In this document: positions 49,187-57,412 of the stretch, piece after piece
Numbering within the stretch: position 1 is the first letter of the stretch
Layout: each line of letters begins with the position of its first letter
NCBI RefSeq assembly: GCF_002572525.1
Contig: NZ_PDBS01000001.1
Span: 1,984,001-2,048,000, forward strand
Length of the DNA: 64,000 nt
Direction: 5' to 3'
Origin: Natrinema sp. CBA1119
GTDB taxonomy: Archaea; Halobacteriota; Halobacteria; Halobacteriales; Natrialbaceae
Made by a program: the position numbers and the translations under genes
Notes under the pieces: generated by a model
Seen by the model: only the letters and a program-made list of their open reading frames with translations
Database searches by the model: none
Told to the model about the DNA's origin: nothing

Positions 49187-50086
49187 ATGCAACTGGGCCT
49201 GATCGGACTCGGACGGATGGGACAGATCGTCGTCGAGCGTACCATCGCGGCGGGCCACGAGGTCGTCGCCTTCGACCTGGACGAGGACGCGGTCGCGGCG
49301 GCGGCCGACGCCGGTGCCGACCCCGCCGACTCGATCGACGACTTCGTCGACCGACTCGACGACGACAAGCGCATCTGGCTGATGGTCCCCGCCGGCGATG
49401 CGGTCGACGTCACCCTCGAGGAACTCGAGCCCCACCTGGACGGTGACGATATCGTCGTCGACGGCGGCAACTCCAACTTCGAGGACTCCGTCCGCCGCGC
49501 CGAGGCCTGCCCCGCGGCGTATCTCGACTGCGGCACGTCCGGCGGCCCCGCCGGTGCCGAACTCGGCTTCTCGCTGATGGTCGGCGGTCCCCAGTGGGCC
49601 TACGACGAACTCGAACCGGTCTTCGACGCCGTCGCCACCGGTCCCGACGGCCACGAACGGATGGGCCCAGCCGGCTCGGGCCATTACGTCAAGATGGTCC
49701 ACAACGGCGTCGAGTACGCCCTGATGCAGACCTACGGCGAGGGGTTCGAGCTGCTCCACGAGGGGCGGTACGACCTGGACCTCGAGAACGTCGCGTCGGT
49801 CTGGAACAACGGCGCGGTCATCCGTTCGTGGCTGCTCGAACTCTGCGAGGAGGCGTTCCGCGAGGAGGGAACCGACCTCGGGACAGTCGCCGATCGCATC
49901 GAAGGCGGCTCGACCGGCACCTGGACCGTCCAGGAGGGGCTCGAACAGGAGGTCCCCCTGCCGCTGATCTACACCGCGCTGGCCGAACGGTTCGGTTCGC
50001 GGGCCGACGACGGCCGGTTCTCGCGACGTCTCGCAAACCGACTCCGGTACGGCTTCGGTCGGCACGAGGTCCCGAGACGGAACTGA
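49187..50086 (+). CDS. gnd: 6-phosphogluconate dehydrogenase (YqeC/GntZ-like short form)
   Basis: This 299-residue decarboxylating dehydrogenase yields ribulose 5-phosphate. MQLGLIGLGRMGQIV carries the Rossmann motif GLGRMG (6-11). CGTSGGPAGAELGFSLMVGG (about 114-133) and KMVHNGVEYALMQTYGEGFELL (about 165-186) hold the catalytic Lys and His/Asn residues. The last 60 residues form the helical dimerisation part. At about 300 residues it is the short, archaeal/bacterial form, not the 470-residue one. NAD or NADP preference cannot be read off. An upstream frame that runs through the kinase gene is rejected. Confidence 0.92.
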   Translation: MQLGLIGLGRMGQIVVERTIAAGHEVVAFDLDEDAVAAAADAGADPADSIDDFVDRLDDDKRIWLMVPAGDAVDVTLEELEPHLDGDDIVVDGGNSNFEDSVRRAEACPAAYLDCGTSGGPAGAELGFSLMVGGPQWAYDELEPVFDAVATGPDGHERMGPAGSGHYVKMVHNGVEYALMQTYGEGFELLHEGRYDLDLENVASVWNNGAVIRSWLLELCEEAFREEGTDLGTVADRIEGGSTGTWTVQEGLEQEVPLPLIYTALAERFGSRADDGRFSRRLANRLRYGFGRHEVPRRN

Positions 50087-50241
50087 TTGTGCGCTGACAC
50101 CGCACGCCGGAGACGCGAGTACTTGATCCGGATCGGTCGTGACAGCGATTCGACCGGCCGCGTCGAACCGTTCTTTTATCCGGAACCGGCGCAGGGAAAT
50201 ATTGAGTCATCTTCTTTACTCTCCGACCCGGATCGGCGGCT

Positions 50242-50547
50242 ATGAACACATCTCAGTCGCCATCCGCTTCGGGAGAGATGTCTATCAGCATGACCGTCAT
50301 CGACCTCGTCGCTCAGGCGGACGGCGCCGATCCGCTCGAGACCGAGCCGCTGTACCACGCGATCGATCCCGACCTCCTCGACTCGCTTCCCGACGCTGAC
50401 GGCTTTTCACGCCTCGAGTTCTCCTATCAGGGGTACACCGTTTCCGTCACGGACGGTACCGACGGCGTCGAGATCTCGCTCGCGGAAACGGGTGTTTCGG
50501 TCGACGGGTCGAGCGGGGACCTCATCGACACCGAGTTTTCGACGTAG
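50242..50547 (+). CDS. HalOD1 output domain protein
   Basis: This 101-residue protein starts MNTSQSPSASGEMSISM. A HalOD1 domain spans residues about 16-85: VIDLVAQADGADPLETEPLYHAIDPDLLDSLP then GFSRLEFSYQGYTVSVTDGTDGVEI. It is a close counterpart of the HalOD1 protein at 24 kb, with a longer disordered N-terminus. Halobacterial proteins of this type are often orphans with unknown output function. It is transcribed alone, 155 bp after gnd. Confidence 0.85.
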   Translation: MNTSQSPSASGEMSISMTVIDLVAQADGADPLETEPLYHAIDPDLLDSLPDADGFSRLEFSYQGYTVSVTDGTDGVEISLAETGVSVDGSSGDLIDTEFST

Positions 50548-51066
50548 TCTCGACGCTGACGGGGGAGTCGTGTCGGGAACGGGCAATCGTCGTATTTTCG
50601 CTGTGGTTCTGCTCTCTCGAGGGCGCGTCGCTCAGTGGCTGCGAGTTTGGTCTCGAGCCGGGGTAGTAGGCTCGAACGCAACCGGTGGCCGCTCGCTCGA
50701 GCGCTCACAGGAGATGCCACCACTCCGAGCAGTGGTGTCGGTTTCGACGAACGCCGATCGAGTTCCTCGTTCGGTCAGTCCCAACGTGATTTGGGGACAG
50801 ACGTATTATCGGTACCACGGTATACAGAAGTACGGCAGGGCGACGCGCGACATTGAAAGTCACTTAATTTCGCGTGCCACGTCCCCTGCCAGCGTACCAC
50901 TTCTCACGCAGCCCCGATCAGTATCCGAGAGGCATCCCGAAAGATATCCGACGGTCGATAGCGCTGCGCGACGACGATCGTCGGAACCGGACTCGAGTGC
51001 CGTCGAACTCGAGCCCGGCGGCTCGCAGTAGCCACTCTTATCAATATATTGTCCGATTGAACTTAT
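50548..51066. other. 519-bp intergenic gap without a supported gene
   Basis: No protein or RNA gene is convincing. The segment at 50620-50700 looks faintly like a tRNA (GGGCGCG start, later GGCTCGAACGC) but lacks a matching acceptor stem. An imperfect inverted arrangement (AGTACGGCAGGG near 50832 and CCCTGCC near 50885) can fold. The final 30 bases include CAATATATT, a TATA-like box for the lipoprotein gene. Confidence 0.5.
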
Positions 51067-51453
51067 ATGAACAGGCGGCCGGTACTCTACGGGAGCGGTG
51101 CAGTATTCATACCGGCACTCGCCGGTTGCTCGAGCGACGAGACCGACGCCGATTCCGACGGTGACGGCGACGATGACGAACCGGAAACGGTCGTCGACGT
51201 AACGATCGCCACCGCGTCGAACTACAGCGTCGACGCCGACGCGGGAGACGTGATCTCCGTCGACGTCACGGGATACGACGGGGGTGCCAGTATCCGTATC
51301 GTCAACGTAGATGGGGCCGTCGAATCGATCTACCGCGAAACCGTCGAGGCCGACGCGTCGTTCGATGTCGCGATCGAAGACGCCGGCACGTACGAAATTC
51401 GAGCGGATCCAGATGGCAAGACGAAGATTCGGGCCCGACTCATTCGCTCGTAG
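51067..51453 (+). CDS. Small haloarchaeal lipoprotein
   Basis: This 128-residue protein starts MNRRPVLYGSGAVFIPALAGC. The lipobox LAGC (C21) follows a short hydrophobic stretch, with Arg-Arg near the start consistent with Tat-type export common in haloarchaea. After C21 comes an acidic, low-complexity spacer (SSDETDADSDGDGDDDEPE), then about 80 residues of predicted beta-sandwich (VVDVTIATASNYSVDADAGD, TYEIRADPDGKTKIRARLIRS). It would be anchored outside the cell. No ligand motif is visible and no neighbour suggests a role. Confidence 0.72.
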   Translation: MNRRPVLYGSGAVFIPALAGCSSDETDADSDGDGDDDEPETVVDVTIATASNYSVDADAGDVISVDVTGYDGGASIRIVNVDGAVESIYRETVEADASFDVAIEDAGTYEIRADPDGKTKIRARLIRS

Positions 51454-51550
51454 GCAGCTACCGATACCGCCGGCCGCCGACTGTATCGACCCCGATCGCC
51501 GAGCGAGTACGGCGATGGGATTCCGTACTCGGCCTCGAGAACCCCGGATC

Positions 51551-51697
51551 TCAGTCGTCTTCGGTCTCGCGCTGGCGCTCACGCTCGAGCGCCTCCGGCT
51601 CCGGGCCGCGATAGGCCGTCGTCAGCGAGCCGCCGGGAGCGGCGATCGAGAGGCCGCTGGAATCGCCGTCGGGTCGATACGGGATCGCCAGCGCTAC
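51551..51697 (-). CDS. Possible small coding frame overlapping the PCD stop (no canonical start)
   Basis: On the minus strand a 48-residue frame, [20 protein letters not shown] and following, looks genuinely coding: it has few Arg runs and balanced acidic residues, unlike other frames here. It begins where the PCD gene ends; the overlap reads GTAG, like the ATGA couplings elsewhere but with GTA at the start position. No ATG, GTG or TTG fits. It may be a gene with an unusual or lost start, or a frame-shifted extension. The tail ([16 protein letters not shown]) is charged. Function is unknown. Confidence 0.35.
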   Translation of the reverse strand, partial: VALAIPYRPDGDSSGLSIAAPGGSLTTAYRGPEPEALERERQRETEDD

Positions 51698-52059
51698 GCG
51701 TCCTCCTCGGGTTCGTACTCCGCGTAGATGCGGTCCATCCGAGCGGCCATCACGAAATCGGTCTTGTGGAGTCCGTCGATCTTGTGCGTCCACATCTCGA
51801 TCGTTACCTCGCCCCACTCGAGTTGGATATCCGGATGGTGCCACTCCTCCTCCGCCAACTCGCCCACCTCGTACGTGAACTCGAGGGCGTCTCGGAAGTC
51901 CTCGAACGCGTACGTTCCCTCGAGGTGGTGGTCGTCGACGACGTCCCAGACGTCGTCGCGAATCTCCGCGAGGAAGTCGGCGTACTCGTCGAACTCGAGG
52001 GGTTCGTCTTCGCTCGTACAGGCCTCGCACTCCTGGTCGGCGAGCGCTGGTTCGGACAT
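51694..52059 (-). CDS. phhB: Pterin-4a-carbinolamine dehydratase (PCD/DCoH), haloarchaeal
   Basis: This 121-residue protein starts [20 protein letters not shown]; a second ATG three codons upstream is possible. It would dehydrate 4a-hydroxy-tetrahydropterin. The catalytic His region is [23 protein letters not shown] (H74, H75, H92), with conserved DIQ-x-W and DFVMAARMD following. An N-terminal Cys pair (C11 and C14, CEAC) is a haloarchaeal feature of uncertain role. It is divergent from the HNH nuclease (start 52185). A short frame overlaps its stop. No phenylalanine hydroxylase gene is nearby, so the pterin substrate here is not settled. Confidence 0.9.
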   Translation of the reverse strand: MSEPALADQECEACTSEDEPLEFDEYADFLAEIRDDVWDVVDDHHLEGTYAFEDFRDALEFTYEVGELAEEEWHHPDIQLEWGEVTIEMWTHKIDGLHKTDFVMAARMDRIYAEYEPEEDA

Positions 52060-52184
52060 GGATGACACTACGACCGGGAACGACGTGAAGATTCGGGGAG
52101 GCCGTGTCGTCTCGAGCCGGTCGCGTTCCTGCCACTCGTTTTATCCCTGCGTCCGCACAACGTCAGCAGTACCGACTATCATCG

Positions 52185-53627
52185 ATGGGAGGAGAAAAAC
52201 GCAACATTGCGGTTCGGTTCTTCGGCGGTGCGGGGGACTACACTGTTGTCCTCGAGCGATTCTGTACGTACGTCCTCACCGAAAATCCGACAAAAACAGG
52301 GGTTCTCGAGTGGGTCAAAGCGAATACGCGGGCGACGAGCGACGAGGGGATCCGCGACCGACTCGCCTTTCTCGAGTCGATTGGGCTGCTCGAGATCGAG
52401 CCGGAGCGCGTTCGACTCACGCCGCGGGGTATCGAGTGGCTCTCGGAAACGGATCCCGAAATCCTCTACGAACTGCTCTCGAGCGCCGTGTACGGATTCG
52501 ACACGGTGCTCGAGGCGCTTCTCGATGGACCGAAGACGGACGACGAGTTAGGAGATGCGATCGAATCCGACCACACCGAGTTCGATTGGAACGACGCATC
52601 CGGCCCCGCCCAACACAGGGGGTGGTTGCAGAGCCTCGGCTACGTCGAGCGAGCTGCGCCGGAAAACTCGTTGACTGAGAGCGGCCGGCAACTGGCGCGG
52701 CGGCGGTCGTCCGAGCACCCGCATCTCGAGCGGGGCGAATTCTACGCGCAAACCGAACTCGAGGACGCGTTCGACACCAGTTTCGGCTCCTATATCAAGG
52801 GGATCAGCCCGCGCACGGACGACGAGGGTGCGCTGTCGTACATCATCCTGAAAGCCCGCGAGGACGGGCCCTACGGCGACGAGATCGACGGTGAGCGGTT
52901 CACTTACATCGGCGAGGGCGTTCCGGAGAAGGGAGACCAGCGGCTGACCGGTGCCAACAGCGCGCTCCTCGAGCAGGCCGACCGATCGACGGTCCCGGTG
53001 TACTTCTTCTACCAGCCGGCTGATAGCGACGAACTCAGATACGAGGGGCTGGTCGACGTCGTCGGTTCCGAACGCGTCTCGCTGGACGAGCGGATGGTCT
53101 ACCGGTTCACGATGGATCGACTCGAGATCGAGCCGGCCGAGTTCGAGGCGTTCTCGGAATCGGTGTCCGACAACGTCGCGGACGACGAGACCGACGAACC
53201 GGCTCTCACCGACGACGAGGCGGAATTCACCGAGGTCCAGCGACGGGTCCGCTCGAGTGCATTTCCGAAGAAAGTCACGTCCGCCTACGACGGCCGGTGT
53301 GCGATCTGTGGGAAATCGCGTGAATCCCCGGACGGCGTGATCGATATCGAGGCCGCACACATCTATCCGAAGCGGGCGAACGGCCGCGACAACGTTCGAA
53401 ACGGGCTCGCCCTCTGTCGGCTCCACCACTGGGCGTTCGACACCGGCTGGCTCGCGGTGGCCGACGATTATCGGATTCTGGTCGCCGATCGCCCCGACCT
53501 CGAGGGTTACGAGGAGTTCGCACCCCTCGAGAACGAGTCGCTCACGCTCCCCGACGCCGAGGACCTCCGTCCGCATGCGACGTTCCTCGCCGCCCATCGG
53601 GATCGACACGGGTTCGAATCGCCGTGA
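52185..53627 (+). CDS. Predicted modification-dependent HNH restriction endonuclease with winged-helix and SRA-like parts
   Basis: This is a 480-residue protein. Residues 10-175 contain two winged-helix-like units (TSDEGIRDRLAFLESIGLLE and KTDDELGDAIESDHTEF). Residues about 195-310 resemble the SRA/ScoMcrA-type domain that flips out modified bases: GSYIKGISPR, GERFTYIGEGVPEKGDQRLTG, then ANSALLEQ. Residues about 368-430 are an HNH_2 nuclease, with zinc-type C372 and C375 (CAICGK), EAAHIYP (H392), N406 and H414/H415 (CRLHHWAFD). This SRA-like plus HNH pairing is the layout of type IV restriction enzymes. No partner methylase is present. The target modification is not predictable. Confidence 0.72.
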   Translation: MGGEKRNIAVRFFGGAGDYTVVLERFCTYVLTENPTKTGVLEWVKANTRATSDEGIRDRLAFLESIGLLEIEPERVRLTPRGIEWLSETDPEILYELLSSAVYGFDTVLEALLDGPKTDDELGDAIESDHTEFDWNDASGPAQHRGWLQSLGYVERAAPENSLTESGRQLARRRSSEHPHLERGEFYAQTELEDAFDTSFGSYIKGISPRTDDEGALSYIILKAREDGPYGDEIDGERFTYIGEGVPEKGDQRLTGANSALLEQADRSTVPVYFFYQPADSDELRYEGLVDVVGSERVSLDERMVYRFTMDRLEIEPAEFEAFSESVSDNVADDETDEPALTDDEAEFTEVQRRVRSSAFPKKVTSAYDGRCAICGKSRESPDGVIDIEAAHIYPKRANGRDNVRNGLALCRLHHWAFDTGWLAVADDYRILVADRPDLEGYEEFAPLENESLTLPDAEDLRPHATFLAAHRDRHGFESP

Positions 53628-53749
53628 TCGAGTTCAACGAGTACCGGCCGCTCCAGCCAGTCCGAAGTCGAGCACAGTCACGGTCGGAAACGCGATAGCT
53701 GGGGCTTCGTTCGTACGTTCACGGGATAGTGGTCGCGAAATGGGGCGAA

Positions 53750-55000
53750 TCAAACGGGCTCCCGAAGCGCCCAGACGTCCTTGAGCGGCTCGAGCCGGTG
53801 GGGTTCCGCTCCCCGCTCGGTGAGGATCCCAGTGTGGTACAGCATCGCTTTCAGCTGGAACACCGTCGGCGAGTGGTAGATGGAGCCGTCCTCGAGCGCC
53901 GAGCGCCGAAGCTCGCCGTCCTCGGTCAGTACCCGGCTTCGGACGCCATCGTCTCCCCGGATGAACAGCTCCACGGTGAGCGACGGGTGGAGTTCGTGCA
54001 GATAGGTGACCGCGTCGACCAGTGACGGCTCCGTGATGCCGTCCTCGTGCATGGTCTGTAACTCCGTGACCAGCAGTTCGGTCGCGGGATAGGCGAAGAG
54101 CACCCGCCGGGCCAGCCGGCCCCACGCGGGCGCGAGATCGATGAACCGCGCTTGCGATCGGTACCAGTCCTCGAACTCCGCGAGGGCCGCCTCCGCGGAG
54201 CCACAGCGGGCCGTGGCGAATCGGACGACTTCCTCGCCGAGCGACGTCAGTTCGACGCCCTCGACACCGACGCCGTCCTCGATCAATCCCAGAAACGCGG
54301 CACCCTGTCTGGCGCTTTTCACGGCGCTCACGACGTCGTACTCCGACAGTAGCGCCGCGGTGTCGCCCGCCGCGTAGTGGGCCAGCGGATAGCCGAGGTA
54401 GTTCTTCGGATGGTTCAGTCCGAACGACGCGTCCGCGACCCCCTGCGCGCTCGCCTGGAATCGCAGCGCCGTCGCCTCGCTCGTCGTCCGATTGCCGACG
54501 ACGCGGGGCACCTCGAGCGGCTCGACTGCCCCCGCGGAATCGACGCCGAGAACGCCGACGTTCAGCTCTCGCGCGAGCGTCCGATCGGTCTCGGAGATCG
54601 CGGCCGCCGGCGCGGCGAGATACGCCGCGTTCGCCTCGTGGAGGCGATCGTAGGCCTGGACGATCCCGCGTTGCGTGTCGACGCCGCCGCTCGTCTCCCC
54701 CTTCGCTTCGATGGCGATCAGCGGCGGCTCATCGCCGAGGCGTTCGACGGCGAGGAGATCGGACTCGAGGGTTCGAACCCCGACGAGATCGGGGTAGCCG
54801 CCGCCGATTCGGACGTGGTTAAACGGGGCCAGAGCGTCGCGAATCGCCGGATCGACGGGGGTCCCCGGAAGCCACTCCGCTTTCGAGAACTGGGTGTCGG
54901 CCACCGCGTAGGCGGTCGACTCGTCGTCCGCCGGAAAGAGCCGCCGCTTCGCGTGGGCCAGCACCTGCGGTTCCGAGAGCGACCGGGCCGCGCTACTCAT
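53750..55000 (-). CDS. Predicted PD-(D/E)XK nuclease-like protein
   Basis: This 416-residue protein starts MSSAARSLSEPQVLAHAKRR. Residues about 60-120 have the nuclease pattern: HVRIGGGYPDLVGV (D71), then LIAIEAKGETSGG (E98-A-K100), then TQRGIVQAYDR with a Q-x-x-x-x-Q-A-Y motif like RecB-family enzymes. Later sequence includes winged-helix-like segments with VTYLHELHPSLTVEL and YHSPTVFQLKAMLYHTG. It is a cytoplasmic protein of unknown function, apparently not part of a recognised restriction operon. It ends 123 bp from the end of the HNH gene, in convergent orientation. Nuclease activity is an inference from the motif. Confidence 0.62.
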   Translation of the reverse strand: MSSAARSLSEPQVLAHAKRRLFPADDESTAYAVADTQFSKAEWLPGTPVDPAIRDALAPFNHVRIGGGYPDLVGVRTLESDLLAVERLGDEPPLIAIEAKGETSGGVDTQRGIVQAYDRLHEANAAYLAAPAAAISETDRTLARELNVGVLGVDSAGAVEPLEVPRVVGNRTTSEATALRFQASAQGVADASFGLNHPKNYLGYPLAHYAAGDTAALLSEYDVVSAVKSARQGAAFLGLIEDGVGVEGVELTSLGEEVVRFATARCGSAEAALAEFEDWYRSQARFIDLAPAWGRLARRVLFAYPATELLVTELQTMHEDGITEPSLVDAVTYLHELHPSLTVELFIRGDDGVRSRVLTEDGELRRSALEDGSIYHSPTVFQLKAMLYHTGILTERGAEPHRLEPLKDVWALREPV

Positions 55001-55058
55001 GGCTCCCTATTGGCCAGCCGTCCCAATAATGTTCTGGCGACGGGGCGACCGAACCGGT

Positions 55059-55253
55059 TCACTCCTCCTCGACGGCGAACGCACCCGGCTCGAGTTCGGT
55101 CGTAATCCCGGCGAAGACGGCTCCCGTTCCGAGCAGCGCGAGGACGATCCCTCCCGCCCACGGAACCGATCCGTCGTCGGCGAACGCGACGAGCCAGCAC
55201 GCGCCGACGAGGACGAGGCCGCCGGCGACGATCAGCCGAACGAACCGCTCCAT
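55059..55253 (-). CDS. Small two-helix membrane protein (DUF7470-like)
   Basis: This 64-residue protein starts MERFVRLIVAGGLVLVGACWLVAFADD. Two hydrophobic helices (about 5-25 and 33-50) flank a short polar loop DGSVPWAGG. The C-terminal tail is acidic (ELEPGAFAVEEE). It resembles haloarchaeal DUF7470-type proteins. A longer frame with 26 more codons is Arg-rich and rejected. It follows the nuclease-like gene's start region in the same orientation and may be its upstream partner; the function is unknown. Confidence 0.65.
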   Translation of the reverse strand: MERFVRLIVAGGLVLVGACWLVAFADDGSVPWAGGIVLALLGTGAVFAGITTELEPGAFAVEEE

Positions 55254-55339
55254 GGGCGTCGTTTCGTCGTCCCGAGCCAAGTATCCCGGTGCCCGAGTCC
55301 GAGAACAAGCGTTAGTAGCTCGAGGCCCCACGTCCCTCT

Positions 55340-55732
55340 ATGAGCGAGAGCGAGGCGACGCTCGTCTACGACGACGATTGCGGCTTCTGTACCTGGTGGG
55401 CCGACTACTTCGACGAGCGGATGGCCCTCCGCATCGTCGGCTTCAGCGACCTCCCCGACGAGTTACGTGCGCGACTCCCCGACGAGTACGAGGACTGCTC
55501 GCACCTGGTGACCGACGACGAGGTATACTCCTGTGGCGCGTCGATCGAGGAGGCGCTCACCCGCACCGACGTCGGCGGCCCCGTCGACGACGTCGTCGAG
55601 TTCCTTCGGCAGTTCGAGGACTACGAACGGTTCCGCGAGCGCGGCTACCGGTGGGTCGCGGACAACCGTGACCGCTGGGGCCGATACCTCTCGAAGACGC
55701 CGCCGGCGCGTCGGGGGTCCGAGGACGGCTGA
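55340..55732 (+). CDS. DCC family (DUF393) thiol-disulfide oxidoreductase-like protein
   Basis: This 130-residue protein has the defining VYDDDCGFCTWWADY motif (C14-x-x-C17) directly after the start. It keeps the family's GFSDLPDELRARLPDEYEDC block and a C-terminal helix bundle (YERFRERGYRWVADNRDRWGRYL). DCC proteins often sit beside HTTM or lipase-maturation-factor membrane proteins, as here, where the convergent neighbour is such a protein. Thioredoxin-like redox chemistry is likely but unproven. It has no signal peptide. The shared region between both stop codons is only 18 bp. Confidence 0.88.
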   Translation: MSESEATLVYDDDCGFCTWWADYFDERMALRIVGFSDLPDELRARLPDEYEDCSHLVTDDEVYSCGASIEEALTRTDVGGPVDDVVEFLRQFEDYERFRERGYRWVADNRDRWGRYLSKTPPARRGSEDG

Positions 55733-55750
55733 ACCACACCCAAACCTGCG

Positions 55751-57211
55751 CTATCGAAATCGCGACTGACGAACTCGCAACTCCTCGAGCGAGACCGGCT
55801 GCACGTACGTCCCGACGCGCTCTCGTGACCACCAGCGGCCGCTTTCGCTCCGCTCCTCGGGCGTGGTGTACCGGTAGTGGTACCGGACCGCTCGGACGTG
55901 TGTCGGCGGCTCCCCGTCGAACGGGTCCTCGGCGAGCAGCGCGAGCGTCTCCGCGTCGGCCTCGAGCAGTTTCGCGAGGAATCGCGGGAACCACGGACTC
56001 CGGCGCGGGGTCGGCGACATGGCGGCGAACCACAGCTGCCAGTCGAGCCGGAGGTGATAGGGCGCGACCTGCGGCGGCCGGCGCTCCGGATCGGTCGGCT
56101 TCCCTTTGAACCGATATGACCGCCACTCCGTCTCCGGCGTGAGTTCCTCGTCGGTGGTTCCCTCGACGACGATCTCGTAGCGCTCTCGCGTTATCGAGCC
56201 GAACGCGCCGTAGGTGTTGACGAGATTGAGCGGATCGAACGACGTGTTCATGAGCTGGCTCTCCGAGAGCATGTTTCGCACCGGCTGGACGCTCAGGACG
56301 AGCACGATCACGGCCAGGATGACCGCGAGGGCCTCGAGATAGAGCGGCGTCGGCGCGGTCGCGGGCGCGGAAATCGGGAGCGCGGCCGCGAGCACGCCGT
56401 CGCTAAACGTCGGAATCGCCAGCACGATCGTGAGCGCGTTCAGCCAGGCGAAGTTCCCCGTGACCATCAGCCAGCCCTGAAAGCCGATCGTCGCCAGCCC
56501 GGCCAGCGCCGACAGGGGTTGTGGTGCGAAGTAGCAAAACGGTATCAGGAGCTCGAGGACGTGGTTTCCGAACGTCTCAACGCGGTGAAACCGATCCGGG
56601 AGGTGGTGGGCGAACCAGCTCACGGGGTTCGGGATCGGCTGGGTCTCGTAGTGGTAGTCCATGGCGGTCAGATCCCGCCAGCAGTCGTCGCCGCGGAGTT
56701 TGATGAGCCCGGCACCGAACATGTTGCGAAACAGCACCCACTGCAGGAGCAAGATCACGACGAACGGCGGTGCGACCGATCCCGCCCCCAGAAAGATGGC
56801 GAGAAACCCGGTCTCGCAGAGCATCGACTCCCAGCCGTAGCCGTAGAAGGTCTGGCCCGCGTTCACGAAGGAGAGATAGAGCGCCCACAGCGCGGCCCAC
56901 AGGGCCATCGAAACCGGCGTCGCGAATCCCGCGGGGAGCCAGTATGGCGCTCCCACGAGCGTCAGCGCCGAGAGCACCACGCCGGTCCAGGCCGCGATAC
57001 CGATCGCCCGGTCGCTCGGCACGACGTGGAAGAGGCTCGGCCGGTCCCAGAACGAAACCCCGTTGGCGTACCGCTCGAGCGGCAACAACCCGTCCTCGCC
57101 CGCCAGCGGTCGAAACTGACGCGCAGCGACGAGAAAGGCGAGCAGGTACAGCAGCGCGAGGCCCCGCTGGAAGACGAACCGGACGAGCCAGTAGCCGTCG
57201 CCCTGCCACAT
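55751..57211 (-). CDS. Lipase maturation factor (LMF) family membrane protein
   Basis: This 486-residue protein has about seven to eight helices in residues 1-330 and a C-terminal soluble part. Family motifs are visible: GYGWESMLCETGFLAIFLG, WVLFRNMFGAGLIKLRGDDCWRDLTAMDYHYETQPIPNPVSW (split here over 160-205) and YRFKGKPTDPERRPPQVAPYHLRLDWQLWFAAM. LMF proteins assist folding of secreted lipases or belong to the HTTM group linked to vitamin-K-like chemistry. No lipase gene is close. It converges with the DCC gene, a frequent partner. The start MWQGDGYWLVRF is conserved for the family. Confidence 0.88.
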   Translation of the reverse strand: MWQGDGYWLVRFVFQRGLALLYLLAFLVAARQFRPLAGEDGLLPLERYANGVSFWDRPSLFHVVPSDRAIGIAAWTGVVLSALTLVGAPYWLPAGFATPVSMALWAALWALYLSFVNAGQTFYGYGWESMLCETGFLAIFLGAGSVAPPFVVILLLQWVLFRNMFGAGLIKLRGDDCWRDLTAMDYHYETQPIPNPVSWFAHHLPDRFHRVETFGNHVLELLIPFCYFAPQPLSALAGLATIGFQGWLMVTGNFAWLNALTIVLAIPTFSDGVLAAALPISAPATAPTPLYLEALAVILAVIVLVLSVQPVRNMLSESQLMNTSFDPLNLVNTYGAFGSITRERYEIVVEGTTDEELTPETEWRSYRFKGKPTDPERRPPQVAPYHLRLDWQLWFAAMSPTPRRSPWFPRFLAKLLEADAETLALLAEDPFDGEPPTHVRAVRYHYRYTTPEERSESGRWWSRERVGTYVQPVSLEELRVRQSRFR

Positions 57212-57341
57212 AGTCGACCGTCACTCCGTGGACGGCCAAAGGAGTGACGCGTGCGTCCGCTGTCGACTCTTGGTACTCGATTTTGATGGGGTTCACCGGT
57301 CGACCGTGTCCTCCGACTGCTTTTGCATACTGGGAAAACAG

Positions 57342-57356
57342 TTGCATATCATGCAA
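57342..57356. promoter_or_regulatory. Short inverted repeat TTGCAT-N3-ATGCAA
   Basis: TTGCATATCATGCAA is a perfect inverted repeat with a 3-base centre, in the 201-bp gap between the LMF start and the end of the MFS gene. Another TTGCAT occurs at 57323-57328. It is 131 bp before the LMF start, further than a typical haloarchaeal operator, so any role is uncertain. Confidence 0.25.
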
Positions 57357-57412
57357 GACCGAGTCCAAGCGAAATTTCGGTCCGAGAAACAGGTCCGGCC
57401 GAAACGGAGCAG

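Noticed and set aside
50620..50700. tRNA-like sequence
   Set aside because: The beginning GGGCGCG and a GGCTCGAACGC stretch recall a tRNA, but there is no complementary 3' acceptor arm and no proper anticodon stem.
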